A stretch of 64,000 nucleotides of DNA from Bettongia penicillata ogilbyi (lineage: Eukaryota; Chordata; Mammalia; Diprotodontia; Potoroidae): assembly GCA_023548195.1 (NCBI GenBank), contig JAJHZJ010000601.1:496001-560000 (forward strand), given 5' to 3'. The position numbers and the translations under genes are program-made. The first letter of the stretch is position 1; each line of letters starts with the position of its first letter. Positions 37,331-48,587 of the stretch are shown one piece after another. The notes under the pieces were generated by a model. The model saw only the letters and a list, made by a program, of their open reading frames with translations. It searched no databases and was not told the DNA's origin.

Positions 37331-38873
37331 TGTCCAATTTTTTTCCCCATTACTCCTCTCCACCCCACTTCCTAATAACTTGCCTTCTGATTACTCCTTC
37401 TCTCAATGTACCCTCCCCTCCATCATACCCCACCCCTCTCCTATCCCCATCTTCTCTCTTTTCTTGCAGGGAAAGATAAATTTCCATAAAACTAAATCTG
37501 TAGTTCTTATTTCCGGATTATACATCATAAAAACTATCAACATTTCTTTTTAATACTTTGAATTCCAACTTCTCTCCCTCCCTCCTTCCCTCCCCAGCCC
37601 CACTGATAAGGTAAGCAATTCAATACAGACTAAATGTGTGTTGTTTTGCAAAAGACTTCCACAGCAATCATGTTGTGTAATACTACCTATATTGCCCTCT
37701 GACCTACCCTATCTCCCCTTACTTTTTCCCCTTACAATTGACCTTGTCCCTTCTCTAAAATGATTATTTCTAGTGACCCCCTTCTCCCGTTTGCCCTCCC
37801 TTTTAGCATTCTCCTCGCTCCACTTGTCGCCTGCTCTCCTACTTTCCTGTGGTGTACACAAATTTTCATATCAAGTTTAGTGAGCATGTTATTCCCTCCT
37901 TCAGCTACATGTGGGGAGAGTAGCTTTGTTTTTCCCCTCTCCCCTTCTCCCTTATCTCCTCCACTGATTAAGATTTTTCTTATTTCTTTTATGAATCATA
38001 GCCTGCCATTCCATTGCTTCCTTTCTCTTCCCGTAATTTTCCTCCTTCATACCTTAATTTTTATTTATTTTATTGTGTGTGTGTATTATCTCTTCTGACA
38101 TAACAAACCCTGTACTCTCTATCTATCTATGTGTATATGTGTGTGTATGTACAATCTCTCCAATTACCCAAATACTGAGAAAAGATTCAAGAGTTAAAAA
38201 TATTTACTTTCCATGTAGCAATGTAAACAGTTCATCTTTAGAGACTCTTCTACGATTTTTATTTTCTGTTTACCTTTTCATGCTTCTCTTAATTCTTGTC
38301 TTGGGAAGCCAATTTTTTAAATACAGATCTGGTCTCTTCCACAACATGAAATCTTCAAATTTGACTATATTACTGAATGACCATTTTTCCCTTGGAGTGT
38401 TATATTCAGATTTTGTGGGTAGGTGGTTCTTGACTTCAATCCCAGTTCCTTTGAATTCTGAAATATCTTACTCCAAGCCCTTAGATGCATTAATTTTGAA
38501 GCTGCCAAATCCCTTGTTATCCTGATTGTATTTCCACAGGACTCAACGTATTTCTTTCTAGCTGCTTGCCGCATTTTCTCTTTGATCTAGGAACTCTGAA
38601 ATTTGGTCACAATATTCCTATGAGTTTTTCTGTTTGGGTTTCTTTAAGGAGGTGAAAGAATGAATGAATTCTTTGACTATCCATTTTTTCCTTCAGATTC
38701 TATAACATCAGGACAGTTTTCCTTCATAATTTCATGGAAGATAATGTCTAGGATCTTTTTTGGATCATGGTTTTCAGGTAGTCCAATAATTTTTAAATTA
38801 TTTCTCCTGTATCATTTTTCTAGGTCAGTTGTTTTTCCAATGAGTTGCTTCACCTAATCTTCTATTTTTTTTT

Positions 38874-39118
38874 ATCTATCTATAGGTTTGTATTTTATTA
38901 TATGAAGTTTTCTGTAATACAGGGCATACCCAGAAATTTAATATGTATGAGAATATTAAGGTACCTTTACTTTTGGGAAGATAGTTCTTAAGAGGAGCAG
39001 GTCAAACATTTTGGCAATCAACAACATTCGAATATTTATTAGGAAGATAAACCATTACAAATTTCTGACTGTATTGTTTGTTGGCTGTTGTTGTTGTTGT
39101 TCTTCTTTTGGCATTATC
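38874..39118 (-). other. About 245 bp of 3' transduced DNA of element C
   Basis: In element orientation the C body ends in TAAATAAATAAAAAAATAAAA. It is followed by about 245 bases not found in any other copy, including a CAA-triplet run (complement at about 39087-39102). It ends with AATAAA (complement at 38894-38899) about 20 bases before an A-run (TTTTTTTTT at 38865-38873) and the TSD. This is the textbook layout of a 3' transduction that used a downstream polyadenylation signal. Confidence 0.8.
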
Positions 39119-40143
39119 CTCATTTTATTTTTTTATTTATTTAACTTTTTACATTGATTTTCACAAAATTTTGGTTTCCAATTTTCTCCCCTTTTATCCC
39201 CTCCCCCCCACCCCAATACACCGAGCAATCTAATTTCCCCTATCTCCAATCTGCCCTCTTTTCTGTCATACCTCCCTGCTCTTGTCCCCATTTTCTCTTT
39301 TGTCCTGTAGGGCCAGATGACTTTCTATTCCTCATTAACTGTATGTCTTATTTCCTAGTAGCAACAAAAATATTAAACAGTTGTTCCTAAAACTTGAGGT
39401 CCAAATTCTCCCAATCCCTCCCTCCCTACCCATTCCCTTTGGGAAGGCAGGCAATTCAATATAGGCCCTATTGTGTAGTTTTCCAAATGACTTCCATAAT
39501 AATCGGGTTGTGTAAGACTAACTGAATTACCCTCCATTATATCCTGCCCCTCATTGTTTCTCTTCTGTCTTTTGATACTGTCCCTCCCCGAGTGTTGACT
39601 TCAAATTTCTCCCTCCTCCCATGCCCTCCCTTCCATCATCCCCCCCCTTGCTTATCTCCTTCTCCCCCACTTTCCTGTTCTGTAAGATAGGTTTTCATAG
39701 CAAAATGAGTGTGCATTTTATTCCTTCCTTTAGTCAAATGTGATTGAGGGTAAACTTCTTGTTTTTTTCTCACCTCTCCTCCTTTAACCCCCCACTAAAA
39801 AGTCTCCTGCTTGCCTCTTGAATGACATATAATTTACCCCATTCCATTTCACCCTCTCTCTTCCCCCTACCTTTGTCTCTCACCATTTACCTTGATTTCT
39901 TTTAAGATATCGTCCCATCCTATTCAATTCACTCTGTGCTCTTTGTCTCTGTATGTTCTTGCATGTGTGTATGTGTGTGAGCATGCATGCGTGTACATGT
40001 GTGTGTGTGATCCCACCAACTACCCAGATACTGAAAAGTTTTAAGATTTACAAATATTGTCTTTACATGTAGGAATGCAAATAGTTCACTTCTGGTAAGG
40101 CCCTTATGACTTCTCTTTCCTGTTTACTTTTTCATGCTTCTTC

Positions 40144-41246
40144 TCATTCTTGTGTTTGAAAGTCACATTTTCTTTTCAGCTCTGGTCTTTTCACCAAGAA
40201 TGCTTGAAAGTCCTCTGTTTCATTGAAAGACCATATTTTCCCCTGAAGTATTATACTCAGTTTAGCTGGGTAGGTGATTCTTGGTTTGAGTCCTAGTTCC
40301 TTTCACTTCTGGAATATCCTATTCCATGCCCTTCAATCCCTTAATGTAGAAGCTGCTAGATCTTGAGTTATCCTGATTTTATTTCCACAATACTGGAATT
40401 GTTTCTTTCTAGCCGCTTGTAAGATTTTCTCCTTGAGCTGGGAGTTCTGGAATTTGGCCACAATATTCTTAGGAATTTCTCTTTTTGGATCTCTTTCAGG
40501 TGGTGATCGATGGAATCTTTCAATACTTATTTTCCCCTCTGGTTGTAGAATGTCAGGGCAGTTTTCCTCAATAATTTCATGGAAGATGATGTCTAGGCTC
40601 TTTTTTTGATCATGACTTTCAGGTAGTCCTATAATTTTTAAATTGTCTCTCCTGGATCTATATTCCAGGTCAGTTGTTTTTCCCATGAGATATTTCACAT
40701 TCCCTTCCATTTTTTCATTCTTTTGGTTTTGTTTGGTGATTTCTTGGTTTCTCAGAAAGTCATTAGACTCCATCTGTTCCATTCTAATCTTGAGAAAACT
40801 ATTATCTTCAGTGAGCTTTACAAACTCTTTTTCCATTTGGCTACTTCTGCTTTTGAAAGCATTCTTCTCCTCATTGGCTTTTTGAACCTCTTTTGCCAAT
40901 TGAGTGAGCCTGTTTTTCAAGGTGTTATTTTCTTCAGCATTTTTTTTTGGGTCTCCTTTACCAAGGTATTGACCCGTTTTTCATACTTTTCTTGCATCTC
41001 TCTCATTTCTCTTCCCAGTTTTACCTCCACCTGCTTAACTTGCTTTTCAAAATCCTTTTTGAGCTCTTCCAAGGCCTGAGCCAACCCGACATCCCCCTGG
41101 GATGTCTGGGGTACCAAGGCCCCACCCTCCACGTCTTTCCCTGATGGCAAGAATATGTCCTCGTCATTAGATCTGAAAGTCAGGATCATTTGCATCTGTT
41201 CAAAAAAACTCTCTATAGTCTTATTTTTCTTCCCTTTTCTAGGCAT
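40144..41246 (-). pseudogene. HAL1/L1 ORF1 relic of element C
   Basis: The ATG complement is at 41244-41246. The N-terminal 109 codons end in a frameshift at an expanded A run (T8 on the plus strand near 40941-40948). From there the coiled coil and RRM run open for almost 200 codons down to 40333, where a TGA replaces the CGA codon of relatives (DRRAWN), a likely CpG transition. The C-terminal domain follows intact in frame to a TGA at 40144-40146. With only about two clear lesions it is close to coding, and it is nearly identical to element E in the N-terminal 90 residues. Confidence 0.88.
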
Positions 41247-44200
41247 TTTCCCAGCCAGTTACTTGACTTCTGAGATTCCTGTCCACCCCCGCCTAGATCT
41301 GCCCAGCTAGTGCTTGGGGCCTGAGATTCAAGTGGGCTTTCCGTGGCAGGCGTGGCTGCTATTCAATGTGAGCTTTAGTTCTGGTGCTGGGGTGGGGGCA
41401 GGGCCACCTCCCAGGCTCAGTTCCCTCAGGGGCTTTATGCAGAGACCTTCAGTAATGGAGCGGGTGGGGACAGGGCTGTCTCCCAGGCTCAGTTCCCTCA
41501 GATGGTTTACAGACAGACCTTTAGTAATGAAGATCCTGCCTGCTGCTCAGGGAGTCCCGGGCTGCCGCCGCTGCCTCCACTGCTTCCTGCCCCTGCCTCT
41601 ACCTGAGCCACTGCCTCCCAAGAAGGCCTGAGTCACGGAGACACCCCGCTCCCTTCTCATCCAGCCCAGACATCTCTCTCACTGACCTGTAGCACCTGTG
41701 GGCGGAGGGACCTTCCCGGCCACCGGAGGTTCCGTCCCTGAAGCCTGCTCGGATCAGCTTCTCTGGTGCCGCAGCCAGGGTAGCGCTGGGGTGGGGTCCG
41801 CTTTCCGAGGTGCAATGGACCCTGGGGACGGCTCTCCAGGCGTCTCTGGAACGGAAATCTCTTCCACTGTGTTTCTGCACACCCTGCAGTGATCCAGAAC
41901 TTGTGGGGAGCTCTTCTTACATTAAATCCATGAGCTGTGGGTTTGGAGGTAGCATACATGAGTCTTTCTACCCCGCCATCTTGACTCTGCCCCATCTTCT
42001 ATTTTTTCAAATGTTTGGTTTTGTTTGCTAATTTCTTGGTTTAACTCATAATCATTTGTTTCCTTGAACTCAATTCTCTCTTTCAATGAATTATTTTGTT
42101 CAATAAGCCTTTGAACTTTCTCCTCAGCTTGGTTAATTCTGCTTTTTAAAACCTCTTTCTCCTCGTTGGCTTTTTGAACCTCTTTTTCCAATTCAGTTAG
42201 CCTCTTTTTAAAGTTGTTATTTTCCTCAGCATTTTTTTTTTTTTGGTTCTCCTTTAGTAAGCTGCTAACTTATTTTTTGAGGTCTTCTATTGCCTGAGCT
42301 CAGTTTAACTTCCCTTTGGAAGCAGAGGCCTTCACTTCCTCGTAGAGTATGTCTTGTTCATTCTCATATGAAAGGATGGGGGGAGATGCCTGTTCCCCAA
42401 GAAAGTAACCTTCTATGTTTCCCCCTTTTTTTTTTGGCATTTTCCCAGCCCGTTACTTGACTTCTGAGTTTCCTCTCGACAACCACCTTGCCTCCAGTTT
42501 CACCCAACCAGTACTTAGGGGCTGAGATTCAAATGCTGCTGCCAAGCCTCAGGGGCTTTCAGCTGTGTTGGGGCCGCTATTTAGTGCGAGATTAATTTCA
42601 GCTGCTCAGGTTTGGGCAGGGCCACCAACCAGGACTTAGTTTCCTCAGGGGTTTTACAAGGAGACCTTCAACAGATGCTGGCCACTGCCTGCTTTGGGAG
42701 CCCTGTCTGCTGCCTCCACTACTGTCTCCTGAGGGGGACTGAGTTGTGAGGACACTCTGATTCCCTCTCGGCCAGCCCAAAACAGCCTCTCACTGACCTT
42801 TGGCGTCTGTGGGTTGAGGGATCTGCCCTGCTGCTGGAGATTCTGCCCCTGAAGCCTACTCGGATCTGCTCCTCTCAGTGCCCTATGGCCAAGGCAGGGT
42901 TGTCCTCTGCTCCAGATCTGGTCCGTGATGGACCTTTCCTGTCAGTTTTTCAGGTCTCACTGGCACAGAAATCTCCTCTACTCCATTTTTCTGTGGCTTC
43001 TGCTGCTCTAGAATTTCTTGAGAGTTCTTCTTTAGAGGTATTTTATGGGCTGTGGGCTAAGAGCTAAGCATATGTGTATTTTTCTACTCCGCCGTCTTGG
43101 CTCCTCCAAGTCTCTTTTTTTGATCACCTCTTGCTGGTAGTCCCATTATTTTTAAATTGTCTCTCCTGGATCCGTTTTCCAATAAGTTGCTGACTCACTT
43201 TTCATGATTTTCTTGCATCTCTCTCATTTCTCTTCCCAATTTTTCCTCCACCTATTTTATTTGATTTTCAAAATACTTTTTGATCCCTTCCATGACCCGA
43301 GAGATGCAAAAACCTGAATTTTGACGTCTTCCTCTGATGGCAAGCTTCTTTCTCCCTCATCTGAATGAATGGAAGAAAACACTTTTTCACCAAGAAAGTA
43401 ACATTCTGTAGTCTTATTTTTCCCATTTTTGGCTATTTTCCCAGCCATTTACATGACTTTTGAGTCCATCACGTGCACTCTTTTCTGCCCAGGATCTGCG
43501 AGTAGGATTCTGTCTCCCAGCCCTCATTAGCTCCACCTCACCAGCCTCCTCCTAACCCCAGGACTGTCACTCAGAACTGATACCCAGTTTAGCCATTTAA
43601 TTAATTACCCCAGGGGATTTTAGTCCAAAGGCTCCAAAGTGGTCCTTTCTGCAGCCCTGGGATGAGGGATAAGGCCAGACAGATCTCCCCTCTCAGCCAG
43701 GTGAAAGAGCTTTCTTACTGACCTTTGAAGTTATCTTTGGTGTTTGTGAGTTGAGAGTTCTGGGAACTGCTGCTGCTACTCGTGATTCAGTGCCGTGAAA
43801 CCTGCCCTAGGACAAGAGGGAGCCTAAATGGCACAGGAGAGCAACGACTCACCTAAGCTCTTGGACAAACTCCTTCAGGTACCTCTGAAAGAATAATCTG
43901 ACCAAATTCTGGAGGTGCAGAATTCAGTGGGCAACAGACTGTGACGGATTCGGAACTCAGGTTGGACTGGAAGGTCCACTGAAAGGATCTGTTCCGTGGG
44001 GGTGAGTGCACAGCACAGTGTGGCCAGCACAGCGGAGTCGAAGGGACCAGTGAAACCAGAGCAGTGCGCAGAACCGGCGGAGCAGCACCGAGTGTGGGGG
44101 ACAAGCTGAACCGAGTCAGTGAGACCCACCGAGTGCCAGATATCAGCGCAGCAGTTCCTGAGACCTTCAGCCCGAAGGTCAAACTTTGGTAAGTAACCTA

Positions 44201-45092
44201 CTTGCACTTCCAGGAGCCAGGGTGATGGAGTGATCAGTAAATGCTCTCTTTGCTCCCCTTGAAGACCATGAAAGAACTATAAAATATTTCCCCAGAAAAA
44301 TCCTAGATCAGCAAGAACAGCAAAGGTGCCAATAGTGAAGGAAAAAATATTACAAGCAGCAAGAAATAAACAATTTAAATATCAAGGAGATACAATCAGA
44401 ATCACACAGGTCTTTGCAGCTTCCACGTTAAAAGACTGAAAAAATTGGAACCCAATATTCCGCAAGGCAAAGGAGTTGGGACTAAAATCAAGGATCAAGT
44501 ACCCAGCAAAGTTCAGCATAACACCAGAACTTAATAGAAAATTCGATCTTCAAATGCTAGTCTCAAGAGAATCATAAAAAGGTAAAAGGGGGGGGGCGCA
44601 ACAACTTGTTATGCAATTAGGGCAAACTATTTACCTCCCTATAAGTGAAGATCATACTTGTTTATCATGATAAAAAATATGATTTAAATATGAGAAGGGG
44701 TTGTAATAGGAAAGGAAGAAGCAGAAAACGACAAATTGCATTACAAGAAGAAGCACAAAATCATAGTAGAGGGAAAGTGGGGAGGGAGATGAGCATTGTG
44801 TGAGAGGTACTCTCATCTGATTTGTTTAAAGGATGGAATAATAAACTTAAGTAGAAAATCCTAACTAGCTGTATAGTCAGTAGGAGTGGAAGGGGAAGAA
44901 AGGGGAGGGAGGCTAAAAGGGAGGGAAGAAGCAATAAGAGTAAAGGGGAGTAAAAGGAAGGGTGACAAAAAGACGAAGGGTGAAGGCTGCAGGAGGAGGT
45001 GGTGAAAAGTGAATACTATTGAGGAGGGGAAGGGAGACAGGAGAGCTAAAAGCACAAATGGTGGGAAAGAAGATGGAGGGAAATACACAGAT

Positions 45093-45729
45093 TGTAATCA
45101 TAACTGTGAATGTGAATGGAATGAATTCTCGCATAAAATGGAAATGGATAGCAGAATGAATTAAAAGCCATAATCCAACAATATGCTGCTTACAAAAAAC
45201 AGATTTCAAATGGGGGGATAGGATAAAGGTCAAAGGATGGAGCAGAAAATATTGTGCTTCAGTTGATGTAAGAAAGGTAGGAGTAGCAATCCTAATATCA
45301 GACAAAGCAAAAGCAGAAATAGATCTAATCAAAAGGGATAGAGATGGAAACTATATCCTGTTAAAAGGCACCATAGACAAGGAAGCAATACCATTACTAA
45401 ATATGTATGCTCCGAGTGGTATAGCATCCAGATACTTAGAGGAGAGGTTGGGGGAGCTGAAGGAAGAAATTGAGAGCAAAACTGTACTAATGGGGGACCT
45501 CAACCTGCCTCTTTCTGAACTTGATGAATCTAACCCCAAAACAAACAAGAAAGAGGTTAAGGAGGTAAATAAATCTCTAGATAAGGTAGATAAGATAGCT
45601 CTTTGGAGAAAATTGACTGGGAATAGAAAGGAATATACCTTTTTCTCAGCAGTACGTGGAACATTTGCAAAAACTGATCATGTACTAGGACATAAAAATC
45701 TCACAATCCAGTGGAGAAAGGCAGAGATA
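45093..45729 (+). pseudogene. L1 D ORF2, endonuclease domain (first part)
   Basis: The APE-type endonuclease nicks target DNA to prime reverse transcription. Visible motifs are TVNVNGMNSRIKW near the start, PTICCLQKTDF (catalytic Glu region, with Lys in place of the usual Glu), LNMYAPSG, VLMGDLNLPLSELD (active-site GDxN) and TDHVLGHKNL. A TGA at about 45146-45148 breaks the early part, and 45403-45729 is open. The domain is cut by the TSD of element E and resumes at 48588 with the NASFSGHNA (SDH-type) motif region. Confidence 0.85.
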
Positions 45730-48572
45730 GAGGGGGCGAAGTCAAAGTGGCGTAGTAGAAAGATGCACGTATGCGAGCTCCAAACCCACAGCCCATAGAT
45801 TTAATTTAAGAAGAGCTCCCCAGAAGTTCTAGATCACTGCAGGGTGTGCAGAAACATAGTGGAAGAGATTTCCGTTCCGGAGATCCCTGGAGAGCCGTCA
45901 CCAGGGTCCGTCGCGCCCCAGAAAGCGGACCCCACCCCAGCGCTGCATTGGCTGCAGCCTCAGAGAAGCTGATCCCAGCAAGATTCAGGGATGGAACCTC
46001 CGGTGGCCTGGAAGGTCCCCGCCCCCAAAGACTCTACAGGTCAGTGAGAGACATGCCTGGGCTGACCAAGACGGGAGCGGGGTATCTCGGTGGCTCGGGC
46101 TTCCACGGGAGGAAGCGGCGGAGGCAGAGGCAGGGGCAGGAAGTGGAGAAGGCAGAGGCAGAGGTGGTGGCGGAGGCAGCGGTGGCACGGCCGTGGTGGC
46201 CCGGGACTCCCCCAGCAGCAAGCAGGATCTTCATTTCTGAAGGTCTCCATAAAGTCCCTGAGGGAACTGAGCCTGGGAGGTGGCCCTGCCCCCACCCCAG
46301 CACCAGAACTAAAGCTCACATTGAATAGCAGCCACACCTGCCACGGAAAGCCCATTTGAATCTCAGGCCCCAAGCACTAGCTGGGCAGATCTAGGCGGGG
46401 GTGGACAGGAATCTCAGAAGTCAAGCAACTGGCTGGGAAAATGCCTAGAAAAGGGAAGAAAAATAAGACTATAGAGAGTTTTTTTGAACAGATGCAAATG
46501 ATCCTGACTTTCAGATCTAATGACGAGGACATATTCTTGCCATCAGGGAAAGATGTGGAGGGTGGGGCCTTGGTACCCCAGACATCCCAGGGGGACGTCG
46601 GGTTGGCTCAGGCCTTGGAAGAGCTCAAAAAGGATTTTGAAAAGCAAGTCAGGCAGGTGGAGGTAAAACTGGGGAGAGAAATGAGAGAGATGCAAGAAAA
46701 GCATGAAAAATGGGTCAATACCTTGCTAAAGGAGACCCAAAAAAATGCTGAAGAAAATAACACCTTGAAAAATAAGCTCACTCAATTGGCAAAAGAGGTT
46801 CAAAAAGCCAATGAGGAGAAGAATGCTTTCAAAAGCAGAATTAGCCAAATGGAAAAAGAGTTTATAAAGCTCACTGAAGAGAATAGTTCTCTCAAAATTA
46901 GAATGGAACAGATGGAGTCTAATGACTTTACGAGAAATCACCAAACAAAACCAAAAGAATGAAAAAATGGAAGAGAATGTGAAATATCTCATGGGAAAAA
47001 CAACTGAGCCGGAATATAAATCGAGGAGAGACAATTTAAAAATTACGGTACTACATGAAAGTCATGATCAAAAAAAGAGTCTAGACATCATCTTCCATGA
47101 AATTATAAAGGAAAACTGCCCTGACATTCTACAACCAGAGGGGAAAATAAGTATTGAAAGATTCCATCGATCACCACCTGAAAGAGATCCAAAAAGAGAA
47201 ACTCCTAGGAACATTGTGGCCAAATTCCAGACCTCCCAGCTCAAGGAGAAAATTTTACAAGCAGCTAGAAAGAAACAATTCCAGCATTGTGGAAATACAA
47301 TCAGGATAACTCAAGATCTAGCAGCTTCTACATTAAGGGATCGAAGGGCGTGGAATAAGATATTCCAGAAGTCACCAAGAATCACCTACCCAGGAAAACT
47401 GAGTATAATACTTCAGGGGAACGTATGATCTTTCAATGAAGTTGAGGACTGTCAGGGATTCTTGATGTAAAGACCAGAACTGAAAAGAAAATTTGACTTT
47501 CAAACACAAGAATGAGAAGAAGCATGAAAAAGTAAACAGCAAAGAGAAGTCTTAAGGGACTTACCAAAAGTGAACTTTTCACATTCCTACATGGAAAGAC
47601 AATATTTGTAACTCTTAAAACTTTTCAGTATCTCGGTAATTGGTGGGACCACACACACACATATACATGCATTCACACACACACACATACACACATGCAC
47701 ACACATACAGAGAGAGAGAGTACAGAGTGAATTGAACAGGATGGGATCATATCTTAAAAGAAATTAAGGTAAATGGTGAGAGAGAAATGTAGTGGGAGGA
47801 AAGAGGGTGACATGGAATGGGGTAATTATATGTCATTTAAGAGGGAAGTAGAAGACTTTTTAGTGGAGGGAAAAAGAGGAGAGATAAGAAAAAAAAACAA
47901 ATCAAGAAGTTCACCCTCATCACATTTGACTAAAGGAACGAATAAAATGGTCACTCATTTTGGTAACAAAATCTATCTTACAGTATAGGAAAGTGGGAGA
48001 GAAGGAGATAAGCAAGGGGGGGGATGATGGAAGGGAGGGCAAAGGGAGGAGGTAACAATTTGAAGTCAACACTTGGGGAGGGACAGGATCAAAAGAGAGA
48101 AGAGAAACAATGAGGGGCAGGCGAGGTTGGAGGGTAATTCAGTTAGTCTTACACAACACAACTATCATGGAAGGCATTTGCAAAACTACACAGATATGGC
48201 CTATATTGAATTGCCTGCCTTCCCAAAGGGAATGTGTGGGGAGGGAGGGAGGGGGAGAATTTGGAACTCAAGTTTTAGGAACAACTGTTTAGTATTGTTG
48301 TTGCTACTAGGAAAGAAGACATACAGTTAATGAGGAATAGAAAGTCATCTGGCCCTTCAGGAGAAAAGAGAAGATGGAGACAAGAGAAGGGAGGGATGAC
48401 AGAAGAGAGGGCAGATTGGAGATAGGGAAAATTAGATGCTTGGGGCATTGGGGTGGGGGGGAGGGGATAAAAGGGGAGAAAATTTGGAACCCAACATTTT
48501 GTGAAAACGAATGTAAAAAAGTTAAATGTAAAAAGTTAAATAAATAAATAAATATTTTAAAAAAAGAAAAAA
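45730..48572 (+). mobile_element. HAL1-like element E, full length, inserted in L1 D
   Basis: It is flanked by an exact 15-bp TSD, AGAAAGGCAGAGATA (45715-45729 and 48573-48587). The ORF2 endonuclease of D reads on across it. It is 2843 bp long, the same as K. The 5' UTR is 45730-46440 (YY1-type word mutated to CAAAGTGGC), ORF1 46441-47515, and the 3' UTR has a CA-rich microsatellite at 47652-47711 and a G-rich tract at 48450-48476. The tail is (TAAA)n followed by an A/G-rich end. It is one of the youngest copies, near-identical to C in the ORF1 N-terminus. Confidence 0.95.
46441..47515 (+). pseudogene. HAL1/L1 ORF1 relic of element E
   Basis: The ATG is at 46441 (MPRKGKKNKTIESFFEQ). The first 173 codons are open through the coiled coil (LAKEVQKANEEKNAFKSRI). 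An 8-base deletion near 46931, relative to C, shifts the frame. The RRM and C-terminal domain continue in a second frame from 46922 to 47428 (SRRDNLKI, RFHRSPPERDPKRE), with a small in-frame deletion before the ITYPGKL segment and a TGA at 47426-47428. The family stop is at 47513-47515. The product would lack nuclease and reverse transcriptase, so mobility needs L1 help. Confidence 0.9.
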
Positions 48573-48587
48573 AGAAAGGCAGAGATA

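Larger units (their letters stand above)
38871..41993 (-). mobile_element. HAL1-like element C with 3' transduced DNA, inserted in B
   Basis: The flanking TSD is exact over 14 bases: ATCTTCTATTTTTT at 38857-38870 and 41994-42007. The ORF1 of B continues across it. The body (39119-41993, about 2.88 kb) is a complete family member: 5' UTR (41247-41993, YY1-type word at 41975-41983), ORF1 (40144-41246) and a 3' UTR with CA/TG microsatellite and C-rich tract. The stretch between the body and the distal TSD (38874-39118) is foreign DNA. C is among the youngest copies here. Confidence 0.93.
36340..43106 (-). mobile_element. HAL1-like element B with 3' transduced DNA, inserted in A
   Basis: It is flanked by CAAGACTCTTTTT (36327-36339) and CAAGTCTCTTTTT (43107-43119), 12 of 13 identical. 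The ORF1 of A reads on across the two junctions. Own parts are the 3' UTR (about 37330-38230), ORF1 (about 38290-38870 and 42008-42440, ATG complement at 42438-42440) and the 5' UTR (42441-43106, ending CTACTCCGCCGTCTTGGCTCC). Element C interrupts it. Without C and the extra DNA at 36340-37330, about 2.64 kb remains, matching the family. Confidence 0.88.

Noticed and set aside
44861..45332. Minus-strand frames rich in Pro, Ser and Phe
   Set aside because: Antisense of the purine-rich L1 inter-ORF region and the start of ORF2; the composition is explained by the polypurine strand.
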